A stretch of 64,000 nucleotides of DNA, from NCBI RefSeq assembly GCF_021021435.1, contig NZ_JAINWI010000009.1:1-64000 (forward strand). Direction: 5' to 3'. Positions 61,749 through 64,000 of the stretch are shown here, in pieces. A program made the translations under genes and the position numbers. The DNA is from Seohaeicola saemankumensis. Its GTDB lineage: Bacteria > Pseudomonadota > Alphaproteobacteria > Rhodobacterales > Rhodobacteraceae. Position 1 is the first letter of the stretch; every line of letters starts with the position of its first letter. The notes below the pieces were generated by a model. It searched no databases, was not told where the DNA came from, and was given only the letters and a program-made list of their open reading frames with translations.

Positions 61749-63923
61749 ATGACTCACGCAGATTTCCTCAAGGTGCCGTTCGATGCGCCGCTTGACATGC
61801 CGGATCTGGACCTGACGGGTCCGGGCCGCTTTTACAATCGTGAACTCAGTTGGCTGGGCTTCAACTGGCGCGTGCTGGAAGAGGCGGAAAATCCTCGTGT
61901 CCCCCTGCTGGAGCGGGTGCGGTTCCTGTCGATTTCGGCCAATAACCTTGATGAATTCTATACCGTGCGGGTCGCGGGCCTGCGCGAGCTTGCCCATGCC
62001 GGTAACATCACCCCCGCCGCCGACGGGCTGACACCTGCCGAACAGCTTGTGCTGATTAACGATGATGCCCGCCAGTTGATGCAGCGCCAGCAATCCGTAT
62101 TCGACGCATTGCGCCGCGAGATGGAGGCCGAGCAGATCAGCCTGCTGGACCGGAGTAACCTGTCCGACAGCGACAAGGCCGAGTTGGAGGGGATATTCCT
62201 CAACAAGGTCTTTCCGGTTCTGTCGCCGCTGGCTATTGATCCGGCACATCCGTTTCCCTTCATCCCCAACACCGGTTTCAGTCTGGCGCTGCAACTGGAA
62301 CGTCGCCGCGACAAGCGGGCCTTACGCGCTTTGCTACCAATCCCCGCGCAGATCGCGCGCTTCGTGCCGCTGCCCTCATCCGATGCGGGCCACCGCTTTC
62401 TGCCGCTGGAAGAATTGCTGTTGCTGCATGTCGACAGCCTGTTTCCGGGCTATGCGGTCAAGGGACATTGCGCGTTCCGTGTGTTGCGCGACAGCGATCT
62501 TGAGGTCGAGGAAGAGGCCGAGGATCTTGTGCGCGAGTTCGAAACCGCCCTGAAACGCCGTCGCCGTGGCGAGGTGGTCCGCATGAAGATTACCGCAGGT
62601 GCCCCCGAGGCATTGCGCGATATCATCATGGAAGAACTGCATGTCGATACCGACGAAGTAGTCGAGGTGGACGGCATGATTGGCATTGCCGATGTCAAGG
62701 AACTGGTGCTGGACGCGCGGCCTGATCTGCTTTGGCCTGCCTTTACCCCGCGCATTCCGGAACGGGTGCAGGACCATGACGGCGACATGTTTGCCGCCAT
62801 GCGGCAAAAGGACATGCTGCTGCATCATCCCTACGAGACCTTCGACATGGTGGTGCGCTTCCTTCAGCAAGCCGCGCGCGATCCCGATGTGGTGGCGATC
62901 AAGCAAACGCTTTACCGCACATCGCGCAACTCGCCCATTGTCGAGGCGCTGTGCGAGGCCGCCGAGGACGGCAAATCCGTCACCGCACTGGTCGAGTTGA
63001 AAGCACGCTTTGACGAGGCCGCGAATATCCGCCAGTCTCGGAGATTGGAACGCGCGGGCGCGCATGTTGTTTATGGCTTCATGGATCTGAAAACGCATGC
63101 AAAAATCAGCACTGTTGTGCGCCGCGAAGGTGATACGCTGGTCACCTATACCCATTACGGCACGGGCAATTACCACCCGATCACGGCGCGGATCTATACC
63201 GATCTGTCACTCTTTACCTGTGATGCGAAACTGGGACGCGACGCGACCAAGGTGTTCAACTACCTGTCGGGCTATGCGCAGCCCGAACATCTGGACAATC
63301 TGGCCATCTCGCCCATCAGCCTCAAGCCGCGCCTGCTTGAAATGATCGCGGCCGAGATCGCGCATGCAAGCCAGGGGCGCCCCGCCGAGATCTGGGCCAA
63401 GATGAACGCCCTGATCGACCCCGAGGTGATCGACGCGCTTTATGCGGCCTCAAAAGGCGGGGTGAAGATCAGCCTTGTGATCCGTGGCATTTGCGGCCTG
63501 CGTCCGGGCATCAAGGGCCTGTCCGAAAATATCCGCGTCAAATCCATCATCGGCCGATTCCTTGAACATTCCCGCATCGTCTGTTTCGGCAACGGGCACG
63601 GTCTGCCCTCGAAAAAGGCGCGCGTCTACATGAGTTCCGCCGACTGGATGGGCCGCAACCTGAACCGTCGCGTGGAAACGCTGGTCGAGATCGAGAACCC
63701 CACCGTCAAGGCGCAGATCGTCAGCCAGATCATGGCTGCCAACATGGCCGATGTCGCTCAAAGCTGGGTCATGCTGCCGGATGGACATTTCCAGCGCGCG
63801 CCCGTGCCCGAGGGCGAATTTGCGTTCAACTGCCATCGTTTCTTCATGGAAAACCCGTCTTTGTCGGGGCGTGGTTCTGCTGGCGCAAGTGACGTTCCGA
63901 AATTGACCCACACGGATGATTGA
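61749..63923 (+). CDS. ppk1: Polyphosphate kinase 1
   Basis: 724 residues. [20 protein letters not shown] (N-terminal domain), the head domain, and the two PLD-like C-terminal domains are present. The autophosphorylated His is His450 in DLKTHAKIS, and [17 protein letters not shown] and [16 protein letters not shown] are conserved active-site segments. It reversibly makes polyphosphate from ATP at the membrane or in the cytoplasm. I chose ATG at 61749 giving [11 protein letters not shown]; the frame extends back into the hda gene. The next gene, starting 50 bp downstream, is probably the degrading enzyme Ppx. Confidence 0.95.
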   Translation: MTHADFLKVPFDAPLDMPDLDLTGPGRFYNRELSWLGFNWRVLEEAENPRVPLLERVRFLSISANNLDEFYTVRVAGLRELAHAGNITPAADGLTPAEQLVLINDDARQLMQRQQSVFDALRREMEAEQISLLDRSNLSDSDKAELEGIFLNKVFPVLSPLAIDPAHPFPFIPNTGFSLALQLERRRDKRALRALLPIPAQIARFVPLPSSDAGHRFLPLEELLLLHVDSLFPGYAVKGHCAFRVLRDSDLEVEEEAEDLVREFETALKRRRRGEVVRMKITAGAPEALRDIIMEELHVDTDEVVEVDGMIGIADVKELVLDARPDLLWPAFTPRIPERVQDHDGDMFAAMRQKDMLLHHPYETFDMVVRFLQQAARDPDVVAIKQTLYRTSRNSPIVEALCEAAEDGKSVTALVELKARFDEAANIRQSRRLERAGAHVVYGFMDLKTHAKISTVVRREGDTLVTYTHYGTGNYHPITARIYTDLSLFTCDAKLGRDATKVFNYLSGYAQPEHLDNLAISPISLKPRLLEMIAAEIAHASQGRPAEIWAKMNALIDPEVIDALYAASKGGVKISLVIRGICGLRPGIKGLSENIRVKSIIGRFLEHSRIVCFGNGHGLPSKKARVYMSSADWMGRNLNRRVETLVEIENPTVKAQIVSQIMAANMADVAQSWVMLPDGHFQRAPVPEGEFAFNCHRFFMENPSLSGRGSAGASDVPKLTHTDD

Positions 63924-63973
63924 CCTTGCCGCCCGTTCCGGCGCATTTAGGGGGCGGACCAAGGAAAGACGGC

Positions 63974-64000
63974 ATGGACGGCACGACAGAACCCGCCCCG
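63974..64000 (+). CDS. Start of a gene, probably exopolyphosphatase (ppx), cut by the window end
   Basis: ATG at 63974 preceded by AAGGAAAG and followed by nine open codons (MDGTTEPAP). The Ppx/GppA gene follows ppk1 in this order in many alphaproteobacteria. Too little sequence is present for a family call; the assignment rests on position only. Confidence 0.5.

Noticed and set aside
63521-63545. Further copies of the AAATATCC part of the 23-bp element (also near 52583)
   Set aside because: These match only the short half inside coding regions, as expected by chance and codon use.

Overview
The window looks like chromosomal DNA of a marine-type alphaproteobacterium of the Rhodobacteraceae/Roseobacter group. 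I base this on gene content and order: ctaC-ctaB-ctaG-ctaE followed by SURF1-thrC-M16 peptidase, lysC-ptsP, AI-2E permease-hda-ppk1, a compact prolyl-tRNA synthetase and a Tad pilus locus of the CpaA-F type. High GC coding DNA, CtrA-type and FNR-type sites fit the same group. I see no rRNA, tRNA, CRISPR array, transposase or prophage gene. Species cannot be decided from the sequence alone.

Layout. 1-2.5 kb: the end of a surface-polysaccharide glycosyltransferase cluster, clearly more AT-rich than the rest. 2.7-8.4 kb: Nudix hydrolase, DUF1178 protein, short-chain dehydrogenase, aspartate kinase and the nitrogen-PTS enzyme I. 8.4-17.6 kb: a mixed block with a PRC-barrel envelope protein, aspartate dehydrogenase, EcsC, acetyltransferases, methylthioadenosine phosphorylase plus adenine phosphoribosyltransferase (one salvage route), an FAD-linked dehydrogenase and a periplasmic metallo-beta-lactamase-fold protein. 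17.6-24.6 kb: M16 peptidase, threonine synthase, SURF1 and the aa3 cytochrome oxidase assembly/subunit cluster. 24.7-31.7 kb: tldD, dprA, topA and the two subunits of a 3-oxoacid CoA-transferase.

31.8-47.2 kb is a Tad/Flp pilus region: two small Flp-like pilins on the plus strand, a DUF1007-NicO metal export pair, then on the minus strand an AAA ATPase, CpaA, two TadD-like lipoproteins, TadC, TadB, CpaF, CpaE, an OmpA lipoprotein, the CpaC secretin and CpaB. The minor pseudopilins TadE/F/G are not here. 47.4-57.6 kb holds two alpha/beta hydrolases, parE, a DUF1194 protein, three tandem paralogous small c-type cytochromes, a thioesterase, a small membrane protein, a DUF3047 protein and LolDC/E. 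57.7-64 kb holds proS, a small secreted-protein gene with an apparent in-frame amber codon, an AI-2E family permease, hda, ppk1 and the first codons of a probable ppx.

The most unusual signals are: a 23-bp dispersed intergenic element (20 fixed positions around a variable triplet) in four near-identical copies plus a diverged inverted pair; two FNR-type boxes, one perfect beside the cytochrome oxidase/tldD divergence and one 9/10 match ahead of the cytochrome c trio; CtrA-type boxes ahead of the Nudix gene and dprA; Flp-like pilins with Asp-Trp in place of the usual Glu-Tyr; a duplicated N-terminal module in the large glycosyltransferase; and the interrupted secreted-protein gene near 59.3 kb.
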